64,000 nt of DNA from contig NC_092860.1 in the NCBI RefSeq assembly GCF_032062135.1, positions 126,108,677 through 126,172,676 on the forward strand, given 5' to 3'. This DNA comes from Pyxicephalus adspersus (taxonomy: Eukaryota; Chordata; Amphibia; Anura; Pyxicephalidae). Below, one piece after another: positions 22,759 to 35,032 of the stretch. The translations under genes and the position numbers were made by a program. The notes under the pieces were generated by a model. The model made no database searches, had not been told where the DNA came from, and saw only the letters and a program-made list of their open reading frames with translations. Each line of letters opens with the position of its first letter. Position 1 is the stretch's first letter.

Positions 22759-24723
22759 CTAAGACAGTTACAGTGATATTAAGCAGAAAATTCTTTTGAA
22801 GAAATATACATCAAACCACGCTAAATGCAGATGTCACATGCAGAGTATATTAGTGGTTAATTGTGATGTAGTCGGGTCCCAGACTCAAACAAACCTTCAA
22901 GGGCAAACTATTTATCATAGATCAGGTCAATCTCCAAAATAAAAGATCACAAAACACCAGAATACCATTTGCAAAAATGCTTTAGGTCACCGAACACATG
23001 CTTTAAATTGCAAACTGAAGTTAGGGCAAGCATACTCGCGTAGATCTCTGCTAAATTTGAGCTTTGCATACCTCTGATATGTTTGATTTATCCATTTGTA
23101 TGATTTGATTGTACAATATGTACAAACGTGTTTGATCTACTCCCAACCGAATGGAATCCAAAAAATTGGATCTTTTTTGATCAGTCAGCTGCTTTTTTTC
23201 CCTTTAGATTCAGTTCAGAACCAATAATTTTATCAGATTAGAAACAGAACTGTAAATAAAAATCTGCACTAAAACTTAGTGTGGTTTGATTTCCCATTAT
23301 GGTTTTCTTACAGTGCTAGAAGTATGACTACACATCTTATTTGATATACAGTTCTGTACATGTTGTATAAAATGCCCATCTTTCATTTACAATGGAAATT
23401 ATGTATTTTTTTGTCTACTAAACAAAAAAGCCATTCTTAAAATTCAGGTCTCGACAGAGAGAATATTTATAAAACTTGGACATTCTGGAACTCATTTAGG
23501 AATTCAGTGCCAATCAGCACAACATAAGACAGAAGATTAAAGCTATTATGAGCAATTGATACACAAACTAAAATTATGCTGGTACAAAGTTTAAAGTGTG
23601 TTAGTAGTATTATCTCACACAAATCCAAAATTAAAAAGAAAACTTCAAAATGGGATTCACTTCGTCAAATAACAATGCAGCATTTCAAAGCAACTGATCA
23701 AACAGCAGGCTTAAACGTTTACATGGAACACACATTTCTGATAGGCTGGTTAAAATCATAACTCTAAATTGGTTATTGTTTGGCATTGTTAAATAAAGCC
23801 TGGTGTATTGTAAATCACAAACTCATGCAGATGTTATACCTATATCATGTATACTGTAAACTCTGACATTTTTTCCTATTACAAGCACCTTGCATTTAAT
23901 TTCAAGCCAGTAGCTTGAAATTTAATTTCAAGCCTAGTGATCATAGTGGGGGTTCCCTAAAGACCTGAAAGTTCCCCATGTTAAAAATAGGTCAAGAAAC
24001 ACCGATCTATTGTATGACTGTATATTGCTAGTAAATGCCAATGTACTCTGTGTACACAGCTTTGGATTTTAAGGAACAATAAGGATTTTTTTTTTTTTTT
24101 TTTACAAAGTATTGAACACTTCTAGGACAAGTTATTCTGATTTAAGATTCAAATAAAATAGGGGTCCTGGTAGTTCTTTTTTTAGGTATATTGGTTATAT
24201 CCAACTAGGACTTGTGTTTTTCAGAATCTGATACTGCCAAAAGGAATAAGACCAAATGTAACCTTGGTATATTGTTTATCAGGGGTTACTGTAAGTCAAG
24301 TTACATACAGAACTTACATACTTTGTGTACTCCAATATCCTCAGACAACAAATAGATAGTTTTTTGTTACCTAAGAAGAACATTTGTGTTCAAGTCTAAC
24401 AAAAATACAGCATTTGAAAATCACACAAAGACCAGCAAGAAAAAAGAATGTTTGTTTTCATTGGAAGGATGGAAGGGGGTGAACTGTCTGTACATTGCCT
24501 GTTTGTTTACTGTCCCTGGAAACGATCACTAAAAACAATTTTCTGCAACTATCATCTGTATGGAATTTTAGATTTTAAAGCTTTGTCCTAACCCTTTGGT
24601 CATGATTAGTCTATTTTACACACAAAAACATATGCACATGCTTGCATATAGGAACCATTTCCACGAAACAATACCACAAAAAAGGCAAATTCCTTTACAT
24701 CATTCCCAATGCCAAGAGCTGAC

Positions 24724-24957
24724 CTGCTGTAACGCTTTGCTGCAGGCATAACCGTTATTCCAACTTTTTGAAGGCTTTTTAATTTCCGGACTTCTTCATC
24801 CCCACTGATTGATGGCTGATCCTTTACATCATCTTCTTGCTGATTACGTTTTTCATTTATTCCTAACTGTTCTTTAATGGAAATTAGTGAGGAGGCTCCA
24901 CCTTCTGCATTCTGCCCCTCACCATGTTCCTCCTCAATTGTTTCAGGGTGGTTGGGG
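24724..24957 (-). CDS. LIMCH1: LIMCH1 cassette exon 1 (phase 2-2), acidic with a 'TVMPAAKRY' motif
   Basis: 234 nt (78 codons), acceptor ccaatag, donor gtcagc, entering and leaving in phase 2. It encodes PNHPETIEEEHGEGQNAEGG, then SLISIKEQLGINEKRNQQED and DEEVRKLKSLQKVGITVMPA followed by AKRYSR. It is Glu-rich and probably disordered. Unlike its neighbours it has no DDM module; the conserved-looking part is the C-terminal 'RKLKSLQKVGITVMPAAKRY' block. Splice signals and frame support it well. I recall that long LIMCH1/LMO7 isoforms contain comparable exons but cannot confirm an alignment here. Confidence 0.85.
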
Positions 24958-27900
24958 CTATTGGGTGGTTATACATTAAACAAAGCACAATTAGATTACC
25001 ACAGTTTAGAAAGGTCTCAAATTCAGCATTATTCTACTGTATGTACTGAGTTGTCATAGTGAAATTGACAACATTCACCAAAATGTAGATCAAGGTTTGT
25101 GATGACAGAATCAGAAGAATGAGCAATGTAAAAATGTTAACAAATGATCTGCAGACAATTATACAATTTACTGGTAAGTTTTTTTTCTGGTGCTAGATCT
25201 GGGTTTGGTGCAAGACCTGAATGGTTACAGATAGGTATTAGGTAAGGAAGCACAATGTGATCTAACAGGTAATAGGGCTTATTTTAAAGGTTAGTGTTAG
25301 GCTTAGTGTTTAGGAAAAAAGTTTTAAGGAAAAAATTAAAGCACAACTCCTTATGACATTGGCACTGCTCTCTGTAGTATTCTACTACGAGCCCAGCCTG
25401 ACATAGTGACCCACCCCCAGATATTCCACGGCTGGCACTGGCGGGCCCTTGCCAGAACTTTTATGGGTGTTGGGGACAGGTAATCCAATGCAGCAGATGT
25501 GCCCACGACAATTTGTTCCTTACAGTCCTCTTGTGTTTAGGTTGCTACCCAACCTGACAGGTATTAGGAAGTGTTCATATTTGAATAGGGACCCTTACTC
25601 CTGTAAACCATAGAGAAGATCAGAATTGGATTGGATTATGTTTAGTGTTGGGGGGTACAATTAAATGTTATGTGTTACTGTAAGTGTTATAGGAGAGTTT
25701 AGGCATACGGTTAGTGAAACATTGCAAGCTATAGGGCACTGCTAAATTCAGGAATGCAAGCAGTCATGACTGTAAAATAACTTGTATGACTTCAGACTGG
25801 ACAAATCTGCATAAATATAGTCATCTAAATCCAAAACATGTCCCTCTTTGTCAATTTGCTCATCACATATTGGGATCTTGTAGAATGATCACAGAGGGGT
25901 TTTATTCTAACTAAAATAAGAGTAGATGACCTGAAAAAAAAAATGACTTTTACAACAGGTAAGGGGTTGTTTACTGCAATAAAAAGCTGTACTTTCCAGT
26001 GTAGATAACAGACTGGAAAATGGGGAATCTGTAGGCAGTCATTGCTCAACATAAATTCTTCACATAAACTCTTTTCTTCAATTATAAAGCAAATTATATT
26101 CATTGCACTGCACAGAGTCTACTTGTGTCTTACGTTTTAATATTTCTATTGTAATAGGTACATGTTCTGATTAGGTCTTTTCCAGACATGCAGTCGCGAA
26201 CCCAGTTGTTAGCCACTTCTAGGCGCCCATATATGTGCCAAGGAGCAGTTTTTAGAGTCAAACATAGGATTTGACAAATGCTTTGCCGTGCATTTGACTG
26301 CACCTTCCAAGAGATTAGGGTCATCTCCAGTCCTCTAGCAACACATCCAACACAACCACAAAGCAACAGTGTTCAACTGAAGCTCACTGCGGTTGGAACA
26401 CATCTCTGTTAAAGTCAATGGAAGCAGCTAGAAGTTCACAACTGCTCCCATATGAATGAAGATCTGCAAAGACCCAACTAAGTTTCAAGGTAATCATTCT
26501 TGAACAGCTAGCCAAACTGTTCAGTTCTGGAGTAAAACCTGCCAGGTTGTTTTTTTTTTTAAACTAATGCTTGAATATGTTTTTAAAACATTTTCCTTTT
26601 TTGTTGACTGGTGCCCCCAGGGCCAGGTGAAAAAGCCCTCACCAAAAGACATTTGCAGAAATAAAATGTTTTTCTTTCTTGCTGCACTCCATTTGGAAAG
26701 TTGACTTTAATTTCCCATCCTAAGTATCATTAGAAGATATGCTTATAATAGGGCCACAACAAAAAAAGAAAAATGATTTACCTCTTATATCGGTCTAAAA
26801 CAAAAATGTTTAATTCAGTTTTAATTTATATCACACAGATCACATTTTTTGTTAAGACTCTTTCTTCATAACAAAAGCTTAGTTGTTTTGAAATGCTCGG
26901 GGTACCAAACTGTCATGAAGATTGTTTGATATTTTTTCTATGTTTGCCCCCTTCCTAACATATTATACCTAGCATGTCTGAGCCAAAAAATACATTTGAA
27001 CTGAGCTGACATTATGTAATGCATCTGTTGTCCTGTGTGCCCATCTTGATGCAGTGCAGAGGGTGGGTAAGGTTAAGAAAGAACTAAAGTTTATATAAAA
27101 GTTACTCTCCGACAGCAAAGTTTACATGTTTGTGAATAGTTATATTTGAAATTTGAAGCAACCACATATTCTAATAGAATGTGTTATGTTTCAGTAACAC
27201 CCAAGTTCTCATTCATTTTTTGCAGATAGAAAATACCTTAGAGGTGAAGAACTTCAAAAAAACACACATATATACACACAGTGCCCTAAGCTCCTTACCT
27301 AATTATACTACAAGGCAGCTGCCATTCATTTTTTACATCTCCCCTGCTTAATCCCAGCACACACAAAGGCCCATTTGTACGATTCCTGTGACCCGTGTAC
27401 AGCAGACCACCTAGAGAGGGAGCTTAGCAGGATTTTTATTATCTTCAACCGATCAATCTAACACATTACCATGCATAATCTTCACAATAACGCAGGTCAA
27501 CATGTCATTTTCATCAGATATAATTTTATGTGGGCTTTGTAGTATATTTGATGCAGATTTTAAATCTGTGTTCAGTTTTTCTCTAGCACGTCTACTTTTT
27601 GTGATCCCGGTAATTTTATATTGTGTGAAATTTGTTATGAATAGCCTAAACATATTACAACATTTAAGACAGTTTTCTTTTTTTAAGGTTAGAGACTGCA
27701 CTAACTGCAATTGATTTCATTTGTCATCATGCCTAGAAATTGCCTCACTAATCCAGACAGTTCCTGTTACGTGTGGGGTTCATTCATGATGAAAGCACAA
27801 TGTCGCAAAAAAATTACCACAGAACCTAAAAAGATAAACAAATTATATTTCGGCTGTCGGCATGGTGATTAGGCTAAATCTTGGACTCCACGTCATCTGT

Positions 27901-30653
27901 ACCAGTTGTTCCAATGGACTGCATGACTGGCTAAATCGGCGTAAAGCAGCAATGCCATTTGCAATCCCGATGGTGCGGAGAGAACCGCAAGACCATCTAA
28001 TTGACTTCGTCAACAAAAGTGGATTCTCAGGTAAAACGAAGCACAAAATTGTATATCCCAGCCTTGATTCTGCAATTAGGCCTGTTCCCCATGATGATTT
28101 ATTGCCAGTAATGGTACCGCCACATGATGGACTTGCTTCTATAGAAGGTGATGAGGAATGCGCTGGAGTTGCAGCCAGTTAAAACCCCGAATCATCTGAT
28201 CCTGAATACTTGGCCGATGAAGATTCAGAACCAGAGACCTTTACACAAGCAGAGCTGAATGATCTCGTTTGTGATCTAAATCTCTTCAAAGACAAAGCAG
28301 AACTTCTTGCTTCAAGGTCTAAACAGAAGCACTTGCTTGCAAAGGATGTAACTGTAACTCACTACAGAAAATGAAATCATAACTTGACAATGTTCTTCAC
28401 CAGTGATTGCTTACTGTGCTAGTGTCATGATATAAATGCACTGTTTGTCAACAGTTTGTCAAAAGAGCATGTTCCATCTGAATGCGGTATCTTCATTGAT
28501 TCTTCTAAATTTTTAACCTAAAGGAGTCCTATGACAACAAGAAGTTACTAGTTACTGATAAGAATGCAAGGAGGATTCACAAAATATTGCTGTTTCCTAT
28601 GCTTGTGGGAAAGCCGATCCAAGGGGAACCATTATGCCAAGCGTGATTGCCTACCAAGAGATACCTATAAGCCCGGAACAAGCAGTGTCAAGTTTCTGCC
28701 TCTGGTTGATCCGCATAAAATATTTCTGCCACCTCTCCATATCAAGTTAGGCTTGATGAAGAACCTTGTAAAGGCCATGGCTAAATCAAACTCCATGGGT
28801 TTCAGTACCTTGTTGAGAAGATGTTCCTTGTTCCAAACATAAGCACTGCAAAAATGAAGGAAGGGATATTTATAGGGCCACAGATCAAGTCTGTTTTGCA
28901 GGGTGATGTTTTCAAACAATCTCTCTTAGCAGCTGGGTTAGAAGCTTGGGATGCATTCAAGTGGTTGTGTAAAAATGTCCTGGGCAACCATAAGTCTCCT
29001 GCATACAAGGAAGAAGTTCAGAATCTGCTTGATTCATACCAGAAACTGGGTTGTCGCATGTCATTAAAAATACATATCTTGCACTCACATCTAGAATTCT
29101 TCCCGGAAAATCCTGGTATGGTGAGTGATTAACAAGAAGAACGTTTTCACCAGGACATTCAGTAATGGAGCACCGCTACCAAGGTTTCTGGAATGAAAGA
29201 ATGATGGCTGACTACTGCTGGATGCTGTACGGTGACAATCCAGACAAAGGGTACACAAGAAAATCATACTCTAAGCATTTCTGAAGAAACAATGGTACCT
29301 GACTGACACTGTTCAGTAGATCTATACCACAGTGTGCCTTATTTTACTTCACACTGAAGATGTATTAACATTCACTTCAATAGTGCTTACGTTTTAGTAC
29401 AAAATGCATGCACGTACAATGTTAACTATAATAGTACTTATAACTCAGGAACTATAAGTGTTATGGAAAAACTGATCTAGATCTGAAATCTGCTCGAAAA
29501 ACTAATTTAGAAAAGTTTGCTGTGGTTTCTGACGATTATCAAAACAAATTTTTTGTTGACCTGTGTAATGAGGCAGAAGAGCCAGCAAAGAATAACAGTT
29601 TGAATATGCCAATTTTGTAATATTCAGTTAAATGCATTGATGAAATATAAATCATTCTGTAACCACATCAGCTCATATCAGCTCTGTTTACATTTTTATT
29701 CATTCTGAAAGAGTTTAATTTGTTTTCAAGTCAAGCTTCTGATTGAATACAATTTTTATGTAAACCATGTGGACACGGTTTATGTTAAACTGTCTGCATG
29801 CTAGAGAGGTCTACTTTTGTTAGACAAAAATAAGCCTGCAAGTTATAGAATTCTGCTTCTTTCCAGCAAACAGCTTCTGGAACATAGACCAAAAAAGCTA
29901 CTGCCAAAATACCTTTGTGATGTGCAAAAAAATACATGTACAGTATTCCATCACAGTAACATCATCCTTGTCTTCTACTACTACACTCCAAGCAGCAGGT
30001 GCACATTTAACAAAGGGGTCAACTATAAGCTCATGTCATGAGTAACGCTGGGGACACTAGAGTAACTAAAATTCAACTACCATTATCCTATGGGATCACG
30101 CCCCCATTGATTGAGACATGGGTATATTGTTCTGATGCCGAGCACTCCCTTAGCATCAGAGATTTAGTAATGTTGTGTTGAGTTGAATTCAAGTCAGTCC
30201 GCAGATAGAACTGCTCATGTGTATATACATATAGACATACACGCACACAAACACACACTCATTTCTTTTATAAACAAATATAAATTGACATATAAATAAA
30301 CGGTTACCGATACAAAAGATTAGAGATTAGAGAACTATGCTATGGACTGTATAAAGATACTGCCAGCCTTGACAAATAATTATCCTGGTAAACGTCAGAC
30401 TGAGACATCTGATAAGTGACTGCTAGTCTTTTTACTTGTGCAAATTTCAACTTCAGTTATTGAGTATGATAAACAATTGACTGTTTAAAAAAGCATGTGT
30501 AAAAAAGCAGAATGTATATTATTAAAATGCAATATTTTATATTTACCCGACATATGATTTGTATAAAACCCTTCCCCATTATTGCATTCAGTTTGGTTTA
30601 CCCAAGATTTCTGATGGGAATGCTCAAGGTACAGTTTGATGTGAATGTATTAC
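24958..30653 (-). other. LIMCH1 intron, 5.7 kb, with an inserted element
   Basis: Contains the broken repetitive-protein element at 27729-29284. A moderately GC-rich stretch (25330-25470) begins with the repeat end 'aaagcacaactcc', and 26130-26480 resembles an old repeat. The rest shows no identifiable content. Confidence 0.6.
27729..29284 (+). pseudogene. Broken copy of a widespread repetitive ~500-aa protein element (probably transposon-borne)
   Basis: Runs opposite to LIMCH1. It begins MPRNCLTNPDSSCYVWGSFM, continues AAMPFAIPMVRREPQDHLID, AELNDLVCDLNLFKDKAELL, GGFTKYCCFLCLWESRSKGN, FLPPLHIKLGLMKNLVKAMA, SLKIHILHSHLEFFPENPGM, and ends DYCWMLYGDNPDKGYTRKSY-SKHF-stop. The reading frame changes at least three times (for example near 27865, 28840 and 29150) and there are internal stops (near 28180, 28370, 28520), so it is dead. 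I recognise it as a family found in many copies in arthropods, cnidarians and some vertebrates, with 'HIKLGLxKNFVKAM' and 'HSHLDFFPENLG' hallmarks and usually annotated only as uncharacterized. Its transposon class is unknown to me. A Cys-rich start suggests a zinc-binding module (inference). Confidence 0.8.
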
Positions 30654-30903
30654 CTGAAAGGCCTTTCTCCTCCTAATGGTGAAGTTGCAGTACTCCAACT
30701 TTTCCGGTAATCATGTTCAACCTTCTTTTTCCTTAGAGGAGCAGGGATGTATGAAGTCTGATTGCTCTTGTTGGGAAGGTACTGGTTGAAAGGCACTACT
30801 ACTTTGTTCTCGCCAAAAGATATTCTTCGGGCAGACATGTCATCTTTTCTAACATCCGGTAATCTTCTGTGGGGTTGGTCTGATTCAGAGTCACTGCCCC
30901 TTC
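30654..30903 (-). CDS. LIMCH1: LIMCH1 exon: constitutive DDM / PFNQY module
   Basis: This 250-nt exon runs from phase 1 to phase 2 (acceptor tttctag, donor gtaata). Key segments are [71 protein letters not shown] and SPLGGERPF. It matches mammalian LIMCH1 closely. It is the 'parent' form of the RDDMxxRR module that recurs in the downstream cassette exons. Its 3' end (AG, phase 2) can join any of the cassettes, or directly the 36-nt exon at 18011-18046, to give the short mammalian-type isoform. Confidence 0.97.
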
Positions 30904-31459
30904 CTAGAAATGGATAACATAGAAAAAATCTATATACATTAAACTATAAAATTGGAACACCAACTAGTTCACCACACTCTTTTAACAGACACCAAGACAG
31001 AAAGAGATAGAACTTTCTTTATTATTTTTTGCATAGTCTAGAAGATTAAAACTAATGCCAGATTTAAAATACTATTATAGTGTCTCTGCTAGGAAGTTTT
31101 CAACTCACCTTATGTATGGCAATTGGAAGTATCTTTTTCCCATATACCCCTTACCTTTGCTGCATTTTTCCATCAAAAATAAACATACTTACCAAGCCAG
31201 TGAATTTTTAATTGTCTGATGTTGCATTGCTTCCTCTTATGCCTCATGGGCTTTTCCAGGTTCCTCCTTATAACAACATGCATAGCCATCCACCTATACC
31301 TCTGCATTTTATTTTTTAATGGGGTCCAACTCTGACTGTCTGGCTAAGGTTTACCAAGTGACATTGCTAATCCAATGTCAACGGCTTAATTTAGTCTCAA
31401 AGTATGAATTTTAACCCCTCCCAAAAAAATGATGGCTGGATGATGAATGATGAATGATG

Positions 31460-32040
31460 GCTGGAGGTACAAACAGGCAGACCGAAGGGGCAACAGAAAG
31501 TCAACTCTTTGTCATTAACGGTACTATGCGATAGCATAAAGTGCACAGGTAGTCCAGATCCTCCAGAATGGAACATCCATGTGTACCATTGCAAGAAGGT
31601 TTGCTGTGCCTTCCAGCACTCAGCTTCATGAAGGAGATATCAGCAGATGGGTCTTTATACAAGAAGAGCTGGACAGGGCTGCAGAAGGGCAACAATTTAA
31701 AAGCAGGTATGGCATTTGCCTCTATGTTAGAGGCATGTTTCTGAGCAAAGTTTCTCTTTCTGAGAAACAGATTCTATGAAGGTGGCATGTGGGCCCGACA
31801 TCCTGTAGCAAGACCTGTGCTCACAGCCCGGCAGCATGATTGGCACTTGTCAGAGAAAACCAGAATTGGCAGGCTCACCATTGGCGCTCCATTCTCTTCA
31901 CAGATCAGAGCAGGAACACACTAAGCACATTTGACAGATGTGAAAGAATGTATGTTTGGCAGTTGGCCAGATACTCAAATATTTAGGTTAATGAGATCTA
32001 ATATGTAATTTCAGGGTTCCCCTAACTTTTATGAGTAGTT
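31460..32040 (+). mobile_element. Tc1-like transposase remnant (plus strand)
   Basis: Decayed coding fragments in plus-strand frames include LHEGDISRWVFIQEELDRAA, then RWHVGPTSCSKTCAHSPAA, LALVRENQNWQAHHWRSILF and TDQSRNTLSTFDRC. The block '(A)RENQNWQxxHWRxxLFTDxSR' corresponds to the Tc1-family segment around the second catalytic Asp (LFTDESRF). Stops and frame changes show that it is inactive. The transposase C-terminus is lost. 'aacttttatgagtagttcatt' at 32023-32043 could be the remnant of the 3' end. Confidence 0.75.
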
Positions 32041-32559
32041 CATTCAGATTATCAAAAGCTGCGGCACCAGTTATGGAAATCTTCAAAGTATATACCAGCT
32101 GATACAATTATGTGCCAAAGAAGACAACGTCACGGAAACCTCCCTTTTATTCATAGTTGTATTCCTATAACAAAAAACATGCTTCTAAAGAAAAGTTATG
32201 ATTTGGGGTCACTTGTATATATAGATTCTAAATGTAAAGAGGAATAGATACTGTATTACAAAAGATTTCAAATTTACCTGACAAAGAAAAAACCTAAGAC
32301 TACTGTATGGCTATCTTAACAAGTATCAAATCCAGTTACCATATACAGGTAGTCCCCAGGTAACATACGAGATAGGGACTTTAGGTTTGTTCTTAAGTTG
32401 GAACAGGTACATTATTTTAATAAATGCAAATAGGACAGATGTTTGTCTCAACATATTAGGCAGCATCGTGTCAGTTACTGTATAAAATTCTCACTGTGAG
32501 TTAATCACTAACAAAGCAAAAAAACAAAGTGAAACTTCTGCACAGTTTGTCTTGGTCAT

Positions 32560-32561
<2 letters not shown>

Positions 32562-32610
<49 letters not shown>
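32562..32610. repeat. TA/AT dinucleotide microsatellite
   Basis: About 49 bp of alternating AT with one G interruption at 32601. Confidence 0.95.
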
Positions 32611-33439
32611 GCTAGTTATATTACAATTCATTCACTTTATGTTTGAGGGTATACTTTGCACACTAATGTAGATAGGAAATATTTGGAGAAGACAGACATA
32701 TCACCTCATTCCTCAGACTGATAATGTTCAGAGTATAAATACTTATTTCACACAGCAATTCAAGATTTCAGACCACGTAGATGTAGTGTGTAGCACACAT
32801 GCATGTTAGGATTGTTTATACAACATGTCACTTTTAGTATTAGAGGTCTCTTTTTCCTACTGTTCTGTACAGCTTTCATTTTTACCATCAATCAACAAGC
32901 TGTGTTTTAAAACATACTGCAGTTCTGACATAAGGTACAATGAATGACATTTAGATGTAATTTATATACTGAAAATAAAAGACTGACAGATAGGTTAACT
33001 AAATTAAACCCTGGGGAAGAAAACATAAATTTATATGAACAATAGAAAAGCAATGAAAGGTTACCTTTGTTCTGAAGGCTCATGTGTAAAATTTTTATAA
33101 CCTAATGGTATGGAGATATTACCTCATTTATATAGGTAGACAGGGCTTAATCAAAATAGAGTGGGGCTTAATATATGCCTTTCCAATCTAATTTAAAAAA
33201 TCAAATATGAAAACAAAGAATTCCTACCTTTACTACCTGCTCCACATACAATCATAATTATTGGAAGTCATGGATTCAGTCACCCTGCAAACATGGACAC
33301 ACAACTACTGTATTCAAATTTAAACCAAGATTCTCTGCCCTCAAAATGCCCGTAGGAAAAGAATCTATTTATATATGGTACATGTTATATATGGTGCTGT
33401 GTCCTCATGTAAAGTATGTAACAAAATCCTGCTACTGGA

Positions 33440-33745
33440 GACATCTACAGTTTAATATTAAAGCGTACTTAAACTTTTTTTTAAGTGTACACACCATTTT
33501 TTTTTAATAAAAAAAAAAAAAAAAAAAAAAAAAAGGTGCAGCACAGCCTGCTAATTCTCGATCGCCTAGGCAAAGCCTCCCGGGATACCTACACCACACA
33601 TCCCGGGAGGCTCTTGGGTGTTCATACTGCGCATGCCATCCTACGTCACCCAATCTTGCACCTGGGTCGGGTGACGTAGGAAGAAGAACTAGGAAGAAGA
33701 GGAGAAGATGGCGGCACCTCCGGATGGATGGAACTGCCCTGCAGG
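33440..33745. repeat. Dispersed GC-rich palindromic repeat, copy 2
   Basis: Contains two perfect 12-bp inverted repeats: gcctcccgggat / atcccgggaggc (about 33576-33612) and cctacgtcaccc / gggtgacgtagg (about 33641-33681). Same family as 1795-2205. It includes a 26-bp A-run (33509-33534). No coding capacity. The flanking phrase 'gtcctcatgtaaagtatgta / acaccttacatgaggacac' (33400-33420 and 33780-33800) is an outer inverted repeat, so the element boundaries may be about 33395-33810. Confidence 0.75.
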
Positions 33746-35032
33746 ATACAAAGTGTTTTTTTTCCTCTAAATAGTTTGTTACACACCTTACATGAGGACA
33801 CAGCACCACCTACTGGAGGCCAAAAACCATGTACAAAAATTATTTAAGTGAAGATGAACTATCATAACCATTTAGATATATTTATTCACATTTTTTAATA
33901 TGACTACTTTGTGCCATATGCTTGAATCAAAGCAGTTTTCTGTGTTTTCAGGTAAAAAAAGTACTTTAGTACTAATCAGATTGGTTTATATTTGAGTATA
34001 TACAGTGTCTTATAAATGTCAGCTGGCATGTTCTATGGCACACATTATTTGCATAAAACTTTTGGTTGAGTTGGAAGTGCATTTTCCAAAAACATATGTG
34101 TAGAAAAGGCAGTATTTGTTCAAACAACACCAGAAGTGATATATTAGAGCTACCAAATGGCTCTTGCGGTAACACTATTTAGATGCTAAATAGTTTACAA
34201 AAAGAAAAAGTAATTACATCATCATTTGGATGCTCTATTAAGACATACATGGAACACCTTTCAGATATTTCTGTAACAAGTACTATATATAGCAGGATTT
34301 ACTTAGCACATATTAAATATACGCTTAATAAATAAAATGCTCAGAGCATTCAGAGGTGCTTGAGATTTTTTTATCTAGCCTCAAATACCTTGGACATAAA
34401 CTGAATAGGTCACCAAATAACCTTGAGGTGCCTGCCTAGGTAGACTAGGTTCCTCTATGTATTATTCTTGCCTTTGAGTACACATATGATGACAATTTTC
34501 TGGAAGCCTGAAATAACATAAGGAGCTGTGTACTATGTGCAATAGGAGTCACAGAAAGAAACCCAAAACCACTGTTGTAGTTTGCCCACTTTACATAGAA
34601 ATATTCCCATTCTACGAAGCCACAAATATACATGTAAATACATGGGCCCATTGTTACATAACCATTACAAGGTAGCGCTAGCTTCCTGCAGTGAGCTCCC
34701 TGTAATCACTGATGTTCTGGAGTGCAAACTGGAGTGTGAGAACTGATTACATATTGGCAGAGATTATCAGGAAGTGGGAGACTTGCTTGTACTGTTAAAG
34801 GCTGCCAAACCACTTTGACTATTATCAGATTCTTCTTTACTAGATGCAGAACCTTCAACAGTATTTAAACTATGAAAAGGATTTCGTAAAACAGCATATT
34901 TCCCCTATGTTGTTTCAAACAAGCACAGGTCTGGTCCTAGCTGTCAGGCATGAAAGATAAATATTCTATATAGGAGTGTTCATGGAAAAAAAAATAAATA
35001 GAGATAAACTTTGCAGTTATGCCTGGCATTGG

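Larger units (their letters stand above)
21044..24723 (-). other. LIMCH1 introns between cassettes 1-4
   Basis: Introns 21044-21507, 21763-22482 and 22759-24723. The last holds a repeat fragment at 23880-24010 ('gttccctaaagacctgaaag' then 'ggtcaagaaacaccgatct') shared with 60300-60390. The rest is AT-rich without structure I can name. Confidence 0.6.

Noticed and set aside
28665..28919. 84-codon minus-strand open frame
   Set aside because: Antisense shadow of the repetitive protein element on the plus strand.
33485..33809. Open frames with Lys or Phe runs on both strands
   Set aside because: They read through an A26/T26 run in the palindromic repeat.
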